Origin: Paenibacillus silagei
GTDB lineage: Bacteria; Bacillota; Bacilli; Paenibacillales; Paenibacillaceae
Assembly: GCF_017874735.1 (NCBI RefSeq)
Contig: NZ_JAGGLV010000009.1
Coordinates: 229,712-293,711, forward strand
Length of the DNA stretch: 64,000 nt
Direction: 5' to 3'
The position numbers and the translations under genes are program-made. The notes under the pieces are model-generated. The model saw nothing but the letters and a program-made list of their open reading frames with translations. It was not told where the DNA came from and searched no databases. Every line of letters begins with the position of its first letter. Within the stretch, counting starts at the first letter, position 1. Positions 8,969-17,173 of the stretch are shown one piece after another.

Positions 8969-9334
8969 CTAGACCCGGCTCAACCGCTCAACCGCCTGCT
9001 GTTCATCCGCTACGAAAAATATATCCTTCCCTTGGTTGCATTCATAGATGAAATCACGCAGACTGCGGCTGGTATAGCTGCTGAAATTACCCACCACCGC
9101 TACCTTCACCTGATAGTTAATGAACTTCTGCAGAATCTCACCGGCCAGCCGAGTCTTGAGGTCGAAGAACTCCTCGCTCAGCAGCGCCTTATGGATCACG
9201 ATCCGGTCACAGTCGGTCTCATAGCGTACCGTTGCCAACAGATCCAGCGCACTCTGGACATCACCTACCACGGCTTCGTTGCCGCTCACTACAGCGATGA
9301 TCGTGCCGCCAGCTTCTATAGTTGTTATGTTCAT
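8969..9334 (-). CDS. DUF4180 domain-containing protein
   Basis: 121 residues, matching the small single-domain DUF4180 family: an N-terminal strand pair (ITTIEAGGTIIAVV), a central IVIHKALLSEEFFDLKTRLAGE helix region, and the C-terminal VAVVGNFSSYTSRSLRDFI motif. The fold is expected to resemble STAS-type or small alpha/beta domains; the biochemical role is unknown. No membrane segment. CAGGAGGTTATAACA gives a clear start. In other Bacilli the gene is sometimes near MarR or PadR regulators, but none is adjacent here. Confidence 0.85.
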   Translation of the reverse strand: MNITTIEAGGTIIAVVSGNEAVVGDVQSALDLLATVRYETDCDRIVIHKALLSEEFFDLKTRLAGEILQKFINYQVKVAVVGNFSSYTSRSLRDFIYECNQGKDIFFVADEQQAVERLSRV

Positions 9335-9418
9335 TGTTATAACCTCCTGATCAAATATGTTAAAATATGCGGATAGCTTATCTTAGCAGCAATTGAAATG
9401 TACAGCAAAGGATGGATC

Positions 9419-9787
9419 ATGATGGAGCTCACGATGAATTGGATTACACTCAGGGTACGCAATCTGGAGGCTTCCCTTGATTTCTATCACCGGATTCTAG
9501 GGCTTCCTGTGGAGCGCAGATTCGAGAGCAGAGGGAAGCAGATCGTCATGCTGGGGATAGAGGGGCAGCCGAAGCTTGAGCTGATAGAGGGTAGTGACCC
9601 GCCGGTGAAGCCGGAGTGCGGAGTCTCTGTAGGCTTCGAGGTCGCATCGCTGGACAAGGCTATGGCCGAACTTGCTAAGGAAGGAATCCCGGTCGCCCGC
9701 GGCCCCATCGCGCCGAATCCCAGCCTGCGCTTCTTCTATATTCTGGACCCAGACGGGTTCGAGGTGCAGCTTGCGGAGCATATGTAA
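9419..9787 (+). CDS. VOC (glyoxalase / bleomycin-resistance) family protein
   Basis: 122 residues from ATG 9419, with AAAGGA 6 nt upstream; an in-frame ATG at 9398 has no ribosome site. Two beta-alpha-beta-beta-beta modules are visible: WITLRVRNLEASLDFYHRILGLPVE at the start and the terminal LRFFYILDPDGFEVQLAEH. VOC proteins bind a divalent metal through His and Glu pairs, but here position one has Thr (ITLRV) where glyoxalases have His, so metal binding is uncertain. Cytoplasmic; the substrate cannot be predicted. Confidence 0.85.
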   Translation: MMELTMNWITLRVRNLEASLDFYHRILGLPVERRFESRGKQIVMLGIEGQPKLELIEGSDPPVKPECGVSVGFEVASLDKAMAELAKEGIPVARGPIAPNPSLRFFYILDPDGFEVQLAEHM

Positions 9788-9879
9788 CGGCGTTCGGATG
9801 GGCTTGCCATCCACGGACTAGCACTAGTGTACCAGATTTGCTGATTTAACCTGCGATTGAGCCGAATGAGATGCATTAG

Positions 9880-9998
9880 TGCTCCTCATTTGGCCCACAC
9901 GCCTCATGTGAACACAATGTATGCTGTTTTCCACATACATTTGGCCCATATACCGCTGTACCAGCCGTTTGTACTCGGTTTTTAGCATACATTCAGCC
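9880..9998 (+). repeat. Family A 51-bp intergenic repeat, about three degenerate units
   Basis: CATTTGGCCCA starts at 9887 and 9938, exactly 51 bp apart. TACATT then recurs at 9936 and 9988 (52 bp, one inserted base), with the cores GCTGTTTTCCACATACATT and CGGTTTTTAGCATACATT. The array is more decayed than the others. It occupies part of the 400-bp gap 9788-10186 between convergent genes; besides this array and the tRNA terminator I see nothing else there. Confidence 0.7.
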
Positions 9999-10152
9999 TT
10001 TTACCTATGAAATTAGATACACTCCTGCTCTCCCGGCGACCCTTCAGCCCCATTCAGCAACCAAGTCACTCTACGAATCATTCAAAGAGCTCTTTTCCAC
10101 AAATGTAGACTCACCTTGTCCACAACAGGGGGAATTATAATTTCCTGTACAG

Positions 10153-10178
10153 CAAAAAAACGGCATTTCTGCCGTTTC
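10153..10178 (-). terminator. Terminator of the tRNA-Lys transcript
   Basis: On the minus strand AACGGCAGAAATGCCGTT is followed by TTTTT, starting 9 bp after the tRNA. A near copy, ACGGCAGAGATGCCGT, follows the second tRNA-Lys gene at 43330. Confidence 0.9.
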
Positions 10179-10186
10179 TTAAGGGA

Positions 10187-10259
10187 TGGACTCTCAGGGG
10201 CTCGAACCCTGGACAAATAGATTAAGAGTCTACTGCTCTACCAACTGAGCTAAGAGTCC
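10187..10259 (-). tRNA. tRNA-Lys (anticodon CTT)
   Basis: 73 nt on the minus strand. The acceptor stem GGACTCT/AGAGTCC has discriminator A; the D arm is GCTCAGTTGGTAGAGC, the anticodon loop CTCTTAA gives CTT, and the T arm is CAGGGTTCGAGCCCCTG. CCA is not encoded. It reads Lys AAG codons. The sequence is identical to the copy at 43363-43435. Confidence 0.95.
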
Positions 10260-10332
10260 GTATGGTGTCTATGTATCATTACTCTAGACGATGATCTCTA
10301 AGCTGACTGCGTCCGCTCAAAAGTACTTTCAT

Positions 10333-10361
10333 AGTATACTTTTTAGAACGGGCGCTGTCAA
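10333..10361 (-). promoter_or_regulatory. SigA promoter of tRNA-Lys
   Basis: On the minus strand TTGACA (10361-10356), 17-nt spacer, TATACT (10338-10333). This is a consensus -35 and near-consensus -10 at ideal spacing, about 75 nt before the mature tRNA 5' end. Confidence 0.85.
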
Positions 10362-10404
10362 CTGTTTTATTAAAAGTTTCTCACCCCCGGCAATGAACAG
10401 CTGT

Positions 10405-11724
10405 CTACACGCGATTCTTCCGCATCATCACCACATACACGGGGAGTCCGGCAAGCGTGATGCCAATCCCTATAAGCGAGCGCAGCGGATCACTGATAAT
10501 TGTACTGGCTAGAATATAGAGCCCCCCTGCTACACCAAGGATCGGGGTGAAGGGATATAGCGGCACGCGATAACGACCTTGTACAGGCGGCAACTTCCTG
10601 CGCAGGAGGAACACGCCGAACACCCCCATGGTGAAGAAGATCCAGAGCACGAACACCAGCAGATCCGTCAGCGTATTGAAGGTGCCCGAGAAGATGTAGA
10701 CCACCGCCAGCACACTCTGAAAAACAAGCGCATTCGCCGGTGTCTGGAACTTCGGATGAATGCTGCTCAGCACCCGGGAGAACGGAAGCTGTCCCCGCTC
10801 CCCCATCGCCTGAGGCACCCGTGCTGCGGTCATGAGATAACCGTTCAGCGCACCCAGCACAGAGACAATAATGCCTGCCGTAATAAAGGCTCCGCCGCCG
10901 CTACCGAACAGTGCTTCGGCCGCATCGGCTCCCGGAGTCGGGGACGACACAATCTGGTCATAGGGCAGCGCCTGGAACACCGCAATATTGAACAATACAT
11001 ATACGGCGATGACAAAAATAACGCCGATCGAAATGACCTTCGGCAGCGTCCTGGCCGGGTCTTTGATCTCTCCCGCCATATTGGTTACGCTGATCCAGCC
11101 GTCATAAGCCCAGAGTGTGCCGAGCACCGCAGCCCCGAAGCCTGCACCCGCAGCCGCTGTACCGATGCCGCCGAAGCCGGGAGCCAGATCCGAGAACAGT
11201 CCGACGCCCACAATGCCCGCTACCGGAATCAGCTTCCCAACCGTAGCCACCGTCTGAATGATCCCGCCGAACTTCGTCGCTATAACATTCATCAACAGAA
11301 TGAAGCCCAGAATGCCCACGGCAAGCAGCTTCTGCTGCCATGCATTCAACGGCAGAAAGTAACCGGAATAGGTAGCAAAGGCAATGGCCAGCGCCGCCAC
11401 AGAAGCCGGATAGGAGATCACCGCCTGCACCCAGCCAAGCAGATAGCCGAACACCCCGCCGTACAATTCACTTAAATAAGTATATAGGCCTCCCGACTTC
11501 GGAATGGCAGCCGCAATCTCCGCCACACTCAGCGCCGAAGCCAGGGTAATGATCCCTCCAACACCCCAGGCCAGAATACTCATCCATGGGCTACCCGCAT
11601 TATTCAATACAATTCCGGGCTTCAAAAAAATCCCCGATCCGATAATCATCCCGACCACCAGGGCCAGGGCTTGCAGGAACGTAATACTTTTGGTTAACGG
11701 CTTTGTTGTCATGATGTGATTCAT
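10405..11724 (-). CDS. APC-family amino-acid permease (SteT/LAT-like)
   Basis: 439 residues from ATG 11724, which has GGAAGG just 3 nt upstream; starts at 11754 or 11712 are possible and the choice is uncertain. The first helix carries the APC signature VVGMIIGSGIFLKPG, followed by about twelve hydrophobic segments and IPKSGGLYTYLSELYG in helix 3. The closest type I recall is the B. subtilis serine/threonine exchanger SteT, an L-amino-acid antiporter of the plasma membrane. Substrate not determinable. Monocistronic; divergent from the serine hydrolase gene across a region with a 15-bp palindrome. Confidence 0.88.
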   Translation of the reverse strand: MNHIMTTKPLTKSITFLQALALVVGMIIGSGIFLKPGIVLNNAGSPWMSILAWGVGGIITLASALSVAEIAAAIPKSGGLYTYLSELYGGVFGYLLGWVQAVISYPASVAALAIAFATYSGYFLPLNAWQQKLLAVGILGFILLMNVIATKFGGIIQTVATVGKLIPVAGIVGVGLFSDLAPGFGGIGTAAAGAGFGAAVLGTLWAYDGWISVTNMAGEIKDPARTLPKVISIGVIFVIAVYVLFNIAVFQALPYDQIVSSPTPGADAAEALFGSGGGAFITAGIIVSVLGALNGYLMTAARVPQAMGERGQLPFSRVLSSIHPKFQTPANALVFQSVLAVVYIFSGTFNTLTDLLVFVLWIFFTMGVFGVFLLRRKLPPVQGRYRVPLYPFTPILGVAGGLYILASTIISDPLRSLIGIGITLAGLPVYVVMMRKNRV

Positions 11725-11805
11725 TGTCCTTCCGTTCTGTGAAATATTTATCATGCTTTTATTTCTCTATTCGTCCTGTTCACCCCTCTTTTTGAGCCGG
11801 AGAAA

Positions 11806-11820
11806 TTGGTTATAAACCAA
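11806..11820. promoter_or_regulatory. Perfect 15-bp palindrome between divergent genes
   Basis: TTGGTTATAAACCAA, arms TTGGTT/AACCAA around ATA, in the 120-bp space between the amino-acid permease and the serine hydrolase-exporter operon. The size and shape fit a TetR- or MarR-type operator. The regulator is not in the window. Confidence 0.5.
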
Positions 11821-11844
11821 ACTCCCCATTGTAACTAACACTAT

Positions 11845-13125
11845 ATGGAAGATATACTGAAGCCTGGGCGTATTTCCCTGGGCATAGCTGGTTCGCTCAG
11901 CGCCACAACCTTCGAGGAGGCATATACCTTTATGCTGTACACTCCAGGCATTACCGACTGCTCACCGGCAGAGGTGAATTATGACGCAACAAGAATCGGG
12001 GTATTGCATACCCACTTCCAGCAACTGATCGATGACAAAAAGATTCAAGCCGCCTCATATTGTATATCCAGATACGGCAAGACGTTCATGCACGGCGCCA
12101 TCGGCCCCCTCTCCTACCGCGAAGAGCGGACGGAGCCGTTGTTGCCGACTACCGTTCATAGAATTGCTTCAATCACCAAAGCCATTACCTCCGTGGCCAT
12201 AGCCAAGCTTGTGGAGGATGGCGTGCTCCGGCTGGACCTTCCCGTCGGCACTTTTCTGAAACCGTTTAACGTGGAGCCCTTTGCCAAAATCGATATCTAC
12301 AGCCTGCTTACCCATACCTCCGGCCTGTTCCCCGACTGCGCGGGCAGCATGATTCCCTATCACAAAAGCTATTGGCAGCTTATCGGCGAATACTTCGACA
12401 GCTACAGGCCGGAGGACGGGGAGCCGGACTGGATCACCGCCGCGCTGAGCTGCGGCGTGAATAAGAAGGTAGGCGAGGAATGGCAATACTGCTCCTTCGG
12501 CTTCTGTATTCTTGGCGAGATTATCAAGAAGGTGACTGGCGTTACCGCCGAGCAGTACATAGAGGAGAACATCCTGAAGCCGCTCGGCATGAGGGATACG
12601 ATGTGGGAGCCGACGCCGGAGCTGGCGGGGCGCTTCATTATCCGCAACGAAATGCGGGAGAAGCAGTTGAATGAGCTGGCCCAAGGCATCCAGCCCGAGG
12701 TCTCTGCGGCAGATAAGCTGTGGGAGACGGTATCCAGCACCGGCGGAGGGCTGTCCTCCACACCGGCTGACCTGATCCGCTTCGCCAACATGCTGCTGGG
12801 CATGGGCCGACTGGGTGAGACCCGCATTCTCGGCCGCAAAGCCGTCGAGAAGCTCACCACCCGTACACTCTACGGGGTTCCCGACTACTGTTGGGGCAAT
12901 GATGTCAAAGACCGGAGCTACGGCATTGGACTGGATATGCGGAAGGGTCCCGCCTTCTTTTACTCCGAGGGCAGTTATTTCCATGAAGGAGCCGGAGCCT
13001 GCTGTATGGTGATGGACCCTGCCGAGCAGCTTGCTGCGGTATGGTTCGTGCCGTTCAAGGACGATAACTGGTACGCGGAGGCGCTGTTCAATGTCACCAA
13101 TATTATCTGGTCAGGCGTGATCTGA
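11845..13125 (+). CDS. Serine hydrolase (beta-lactamase / class C PBP family)
   Basis: 426 residues. The SxxK nucleophile motif is SITK at Ser-109 (HRIASITKAITS), followed by LLTHTSGL typical of the family, a YCS triplet where YxN is usual (WQYCSFGF), and HEG (FFHEGAGAC) as the third motif. The family includes D-Ala carboxypeptidases, esterases and peptidases. No signal peptide is evident, so a cytoplasmic enzyme is likely. No good ribosome site precedes ATG 11845, and a later start is possible. It overlaps the ABC-2 permease gene by one base (TGATG), so the four genes 11845-15750 are probably one operon and the hydrolase may process the exported compound. That link is inference. Confidence 0.85.
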   Translation: MEDILKPGRISLGIAGSLSATTFEEAYTFMLYTPGITDCSPAEVNYDATRIGVLHTHFQQLIDDKKIQAASYCISRYGKTFMHGAIGPLSYREERTEPLLPTTVHRIASITKAITSVAIAKLVEDGVLRLDLPVGTFLKPFNVEPFAKIDIYSLLTHTSGLFPDCAGSMIPYHKSYWQLIGEYFDSYRPEDGEPDWITAALSCGVNKKVGEEWQYCSFGFCILGEIIKKVTGVTAEQYIEENILKPLGMRDTMWEPTPELAGRFIIRNEMREKQLNELAQGIQPEVSAADKLWETVSSTGGGLSSTPADLIRFANMLLGMGRLGETRILGRKAVEKLTTRTLYGVPDYCWGNDVKDRSYGIGLDMRKGPAFFYSEGSYFHEGAGACCMVMDPAEQLAAVWFVPFKDDNWYAEALFNVTNIIWSGVI

Positions 13126-13943
13126 TGAACCGTCTCAAGCATAACTGGAGGATCTGCCGCTCCGTGGCGGCGGTAACCTATAAGGAGTGGAGTGCCTACC
13201 GCACCCACTCCCTGGTGTCCGTAATCGTCGGTCCTGTCTATTTCATGGTGCAGTATTTCATCTGGACCGCAGTCTATGGAGGGCAGGCTACACTGGGCGG
13301 GCTTGATCTCCAGCAAATGATCCGCTACTTCGGGGCAACGGCGCTGATTGGTTACCTGATCATGGATTTCGCCGACTGGAATCTGTCGATGCTTGTCCGC
13401 ACCGGCAAGTTTCTGACCTTCCATCTGCGTCCGGTCGATCACCGTTCCTTCGCGCTGTTCCAGAAGCTCGGACACCGCTTCCTCGGCTTCGTGTTTGAAT
13501 TTCTGCCATGCCTGCTGATTTTTATCCTTATCTTCGGCATCGATATGCGGCCGGCAAGCCTGCCGTGGACCATAGTGTCCGTGCTGCTCGCTTTTCTGAT
13601 GAATTTCTATGTCAACTATACGATTGGCCTCACCTCCTTCTGGCTGGTGCAGTCAGGGGGCATACGTAGCGCGTTCATGCTGGTATCGGGGATTTTCTCA
13701 GGTGCGCTGATTCCGCTGGATTTCTTCCCGCACTGGCTGCAGGTGACCCAGTTGTTCCTGCCATTTCAATACATTGCTTATATGCCTGCCATGGTGTTCA
13801 CCGGCCATTATTCACTCGGCGGCCTGGAGTTATCCATCCCGGAGGCTGTCGGCATGCAGGGAGCGGCTGTGCTGGTAATGTTCGGGTGCAATGAGCTGGT
13901 GCGCCGCCGGGCCATGAAGCAGTTTACTGCGGTCGGCGCGTGA
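13125..13943 (+). CDS. ABC-2 type transporter permease (first subunit)
   Basis: 272 residues with six hydrophobic segments in the arrangement of the ABC-2 exporter family often annotated as COG4587-type. An N-terminal amphipathic stretch (AVTYKEWSAYRTHSL) precedes helix 1, and a conserved SGIFSGALIPLDFFPHWL segment precedes the last pair. It starts by one-base overlap with the hydrolase stop. It pairs with the next permease and an ATPase. The substrate is unknown; related three-gene sets export drugs, lipids or small metabolites. Confidence 0.88.
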   Translation: MNRLKHNWRICRSVAAVTYKEWSAYRTHSLVSVIVGPVYFMVQYFIWTAVYGGQATLGGLDLQQMIRYFGATALIGYLIMDFADWNLSMLVRTGKFLTFHLRPVDHRSFALFQKLGHRFLGFVFEFLPCLLIFILIFGIDMRPASLPWTIVSVLLAFLMNFYVNYTIGLTSFWLVQSGGIRSAFMLVSGIFSGALIPLDFFPHWLQVTQLFLPFQYIAYMPAMVFTGHYSLGGLELSIPEAVGMQGAAVLVMFGCNELVRRRAMKQFTAVGA

Positions 13944-13975
13944 ATGAATGCCCCGAAGAAAGGAACATTCTTGAC

Positions 13976-14758
13976 ATGAAAAGGTATGTAGAGGTATACA
14001 AGCAGTGCATGTACTCCGCCGTGCAGACGGCTTCGGCCTATAGAATGAACTTCATCGTCAGCAGTCTGATTACCCTCATCGGTAATATACTGTTTCCGCT
14101 GGTGACCCTGCTGATCTACCGGGCAGGCACCAGCTTCCCCGGCTGGAGCTTATACGAGGTCTTGTTGATCCAGTCCGTATTCACGATGTCCAGCGGCCTC
14201 TCCAGCCTTGTCTTCGGAGGGGTCATGTGGACCACCATGTCGCATGTCCGGGAGGGCAGCTTCGAGGTAGTGCTGCTTAAGCCGCTGAATCCGCTGTTCT
14301 ACCTTGTGGCTACGACCTTCTCCACCGAAAGTGCCGGGCTGTTCCTGGGCGGAGCGGCGTTATTCGTGTTCTCCGCCTGGCATGTAGGCGCGATTCCGGC
14401 CTTAGCCTGGCTGCAATTCGCAGGCATGTTCTTCGCCGGAACGGCAGTCCTGGCCGGATTATCACTGATGATGGCGGCGATGTCGTTCAAGTGGGTGGGC
14501 AATTCGCGGATTTCCGAGCTGGCCGACAGTGTACTGAGTGTCGGCAAGTATCCGCTGCCGATCTTCCCGAAGGCGGTGCAGGCGGCAGCGACGATGATCA
14601 TTCCTGTGGGCATGGTCGGCTTCCTCCCGGCCTCGGCGCTGCTTGGCCGGGTAGGAGCCAGTGATTTTGCAGCGATACTGCCCTGCTTTGTCTTTCTCTG
14701 GGCAGGCATTTGGGTCTACCGGCACATGATCAGATTATATGAGGGGGTTGGCGGCTGA
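13976..14758 (+). CDS. ABC-2 type transporter permease (second subunit)
   Basis: 260 residues from ATG 13976, with GAAAGGA 11 nt upstream. A GTG at 13940, overlapping the preceding stop, would add 12 residues but lacks a ribosome site. About six transmembrane segments and the motif VREGSFEVVLLKPLNPLFYL identify the COG3694-type partner of the preceding permease. A functional ABC-2 exporter would be a heterodimer of these two subunits with the following ATPase. The stop overlaps the ATPase start (TGATG). Confidence 0.88.
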   Translation: MKRYVEVYKQCMYSAVQTASAYRMNFIVSSLITLIGNILFPLVTLLIYRAGTSFPGWSLYEVLLIQSVFTMSSGLSSLVFGGVMWTTMSHVREGSFEVVLLKPLNPLFYLVATTFSTESAGLFLGGAALFVFSAWHVGAIPALAWLQFAGMFFAGTAVLAGLSLMMAAMSFKWVGNSRISELADSVLSVGKYPLPIFPKAVQAAATMIIPVGMVGFLPASALLGRVGASDFAAILPCFVFLWAGIWVYRHMIRLYEGVGG

Positions 14759-15750
14759 TGCCGGTTATAGATGTGAAGCATTTAACGAAGACATACACCA
14801 CTTATAAGCGGGGCGCAGGCATGGGGCAGACCTTCAGGAGCTTCTTCAAGCGTGAAGAAGTCTCGGTCCAGGCTGTGAACGATATCAGCTTTGCCATTGA
14901 GCAGGGCGAAATCTGCGGCATGCTGGGGCCTAACGGGGCCGGCAAATCGACGACGATCAAAATGCTCTGCGGCGCACTCTACCCGACAAGCGGGGAGATT
15001 TCGGTCCTCGGCTATTCCCCGGCCCGTGACCGGAAGCGGTATGTCGGCAAAATCGGAGCTGTCTTCGGCCAGAAATCCCAGCTCATCTGGGATATTCCGC
15101 CCATCGACAGCTTCAATATGAACAAGGCCATCTACGGAATCTCCACCCCGGATTTCAATCATCGGCTGGAGGAGCTCGCGGCGCTGCTGGAAATCTCCGA
15201 GGTCATTGAGAAGCCTACCCGGGTGCTGTCGCTGGGCGAGCGCATGAAATGCGAATTCGTCATGGCCATGCTGCACCAGCCGGACATCCTGTTCCTGGAT
15301 GAGCCGACGATCGGGCTGGATGTGATCGCCAAGGTCAAGATCCGCGAATTCATCCGCCAGATGAACAAGAAGCTGAATATGACCTGTATCCTGACTACCC
15401 ATGATCTGGAGGATGTGGAGGAGCTGGCGCACCGGGTCATCGTCATTAACCATGGCGAGAAGGTGTTCGATGATTCGCTGCAGCGGCTTAAAGTCTTTCT
15501 GGGAGAGAAGAAGCAGGTCAGCTTTACCTTTGTAGAGTCTGTGCAGAACACCCCCTTCGACAACGATTACACCAAGGTGGTTGAGCGGCCGTCAGACTTC
15601 CAGGTTACGCTGGAGGTGGACACCGCCAGCATCTCGATCAGCGAGTTCATCGAGAATATCTCCCGCAAGCACGGCTTCTCGGATATTTCGGTCAAGGAGC
15701 TGCCGATTCAGCAGGTGGTCATGAATATTTATGAGAGTGCACAAGCATAA
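14758..15750 (+). CDS. ABC-2 exporter ATP-binding protein
   Basis: 330 residues. Walker A is GPNGAGKST near residue 61, the ABC signature region is LSLGERMKCEF (LSxGE form typical of COG4586 ATPases), Walker B is ILFLDEPTIGLD, and the H-loop is TTHDLEDVEE. The C-terminal 90 residues form the extra domain common in ABC-2 exporters. It energises the two upstream permeases. Last gene of the four-gene run, followed by a terminator. Confidence 0.93.
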   Translation: MPVIDVKHLTKTYTTYKRGAGMGQTFRSFFKREEVSVQAVNDISFAIEQGEICGMLGPNGAGKSTTIKMLCGALYPTSGEISVLGYSPARDRKRYVGKIGAVFGQKSQLIWDIPPIDSFNMNKAIYGISTPDFNHRLEELAALLEISEVIEKPTRVLSLGERMKCEFVMAMLHQPDILFLDEPTIGLDVIAKVKIREFIRQMNKKLNMTCILTTHDLEDVEELAHRVIVINHGEKVFDDSLQRLKVFLGEKKQVSFTFVESVQNTPFDNDYTKVVERPSDFQVTLEVDTASISISEFIENISRKHGFSDISVKELPIQQVVMNIYESAQA

Positions 15751-15753
15751 ACC

Positions 15754-15806
15754 AACAAACAGCCTGAACCGTCACTTTACCGTGACCGCTCAGGCTGCTT
15801 GTTTTC
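15754..15806 (+). terminator. Terminator of the ABC-2 exporter operon
   Basis: AAACAGCCTGA pairs with TCAGGCTGCTTGTTT around an inner GTCAC/GTGAC stem, ending in GTTTTCC directly after the ATPase stop. Confidence 0.85.
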
Positions 15807-15860
15807 CAGATGTTTATTAGCTCTTATGGATAGAGTAACGCCCTCTTAGGCAGCTCCGGC

Positions 15861-16925
15861 TTACTTCGCAGCAGCCAGCTCAGACGCAAGCTTCTCCGCC
15901 CCGTCAAAGATGGAATAGCTGTAGCCCCAGAACTGGTTGAAGTCAATCTTATAGATCGCTTTGTTCTGGATTGCCTTCAGACTCTGCAGTGACGGATCGG
16001 CATAGAACGCTTTTATCGACTGGTCAGCATCAATACCGCCTGTGTATACCGAAATCAGCAGGACATCCGGGTTGGTCGCGATCAATTGCTCCTTGCTGAT
16101 CTCACCGGTCACATCCGCGTAGCTGTTGGTCAGTCCAAGCAGTCCCAGCACATCTCCCGCAAAAGTATCCACGTTCCCGCTATAGACAGCGATCGCGCCG
16201 TTGCCCCCGTCAGAGACGTAAGCAAAGGTCTTCCCTCCTGCTGCTGCCCCTTCCTTCAGCTTCGCTGCACGCTCCTTCAGCTCTGCAATATATGCAGTAG
16301 CCTTCTCCTGCACATCAAAGATCTGGCCGAGCTGTTCAATATCCTTGTACAGGCTGTCAAGCGTTGCCCCTTGCAGACTGGTGCTCTGCACGAAGGTCTT
16401 GATGCCCAGCTCATTGAGTCCGCCTACCGTCCCGACTCCCCAATCCGCATCTGCGAACAGGCCGCCGCGCCCCATCACCAGATCCGGGCTTGCGCCCACA
16501 ACGAGTTCTTTACTGGCATAGTCCTGGGAGATGACAGGAATCTTCTTGAATTCCTCTTGAACCGCCGGATCGCCTGCACCGTAGAGAGCCGCAACCCCAA
16601 CCATTTTGTCGGTAAGCCCCAGCTTAATCAGCAGTTCAGCCGCACCTTGGGTATTCGCTACTACCTTCTCGGGAGCCTTATCGAAGGTCTGCGATTTAGT
16701 CGTCCATTCGGTGCCTTCCCCGTTATTCGTGTGATTCTCGATGGTAAGAGGATATACCGTCTTGGCTGCCTGTGCAGTCTCCGCCGGTGCGGGACTGGCC
16801 GATGCAGGTGCAGCCGTTGCCGCCGCTTCCTTCTCATTACCTGCATTGGAAGAACAAGCTGCCAGCATGACCGCCATCACCAGAACCGCCAGCAGCGGTA
16901 CATATCGTTTGAATACTTTCTTCAT
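15861..16925 (-). CDS. Iron-siderophore ABC transporter substrate-binding lipoprotein
   Basis: 354 residues. The signal peptide has lipobox LAAC (Cys-24), so it is anchored on the outer face of the membrane. The mature part has the two-lobed FecB/BtuF fold features: VVANTQGAAELLIKLGL early, ASPDLVMGRGG, and a rigid helix before TNPDVLLISVYTGG. It would deliver ferric siderophore to the permease encoded divergently at 17174. AAAGGGGACCTAAGAGA gives the start. A Fur-type box in the shared promoter region supports iron uptake; heme or cobalamin binding is less likely. Confidence 0.88.
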   Translation of the reverse strand: MKKVFKRYVPLLAVLVMAVMLAACSSNAGNEKEAAATAAPASASPAPAETAQAAKTVYPLTIENHTNNGEGTEWTTKSQTFDKAPEKVVANTQGAAELLIKLGLTDKMVGVAALYGAGDPAVQEEFKKIPVISQDYASKELVVGASPDLVMGRGGLFADADWGVGTVGGLNELGIKTFVQSTSLQGATLDSLYKDIEQLGQIFDVQEKATAYIAELKERAAKLKEGAAAGGKTFAYVSDGGNGAIAVYSGNVDTFAGDVLGLLGLTNSYADVTGEISKEQLIATNPDVLLISVYTGGIDADQSIKAFYADPSLQSLKAIQNKAIYKIDFNQFWGYSYSIFDGAEKLASELAAAK

Positions 16926-17036
16926 TCTCTTAGGTCCCCTTTTCTGTATGTATGTTAGTTATCCTGCGGGTAGGGCATTAAGCCCATAGCCTTGCAGGGG
17001 ATACCTCCGTAGAATATAGAAAGTTGGATCACATGT

Positions 17037-17072
17037 CAATGAGAATTATTATCATTGACAATCGTTCTCAAT
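17037..17072. promoter_or_regulatory. Overlapping Fur boxes between divergent iron-uptake genes
   Basis: At 17037-17057 a 21-bp near-perfect palindrome has arms CAATGAGAAT and ATTATCATTG (9 of 10 positions pair). It is followed at 17054-17072 by a second imperfect one, ATTGACAATCGTTCTCAAT. Tandem overlapping 19-21-bp boxes are typical of Fur operators. The position would allow repression of both the lipoprotein gene and the permease/ATPase genes when iron is sufficient. Confidence 0.85.
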
Positions 17073-17173
17073 ATCCTTTATATTTAAAAACATGCTACGA
17101 TATCCTGCTCACAGTGTCTTCTGATGAGTCCGTCCATACTAATCTTTTAATGTAAAGGAGCCTTCCCATTGTC

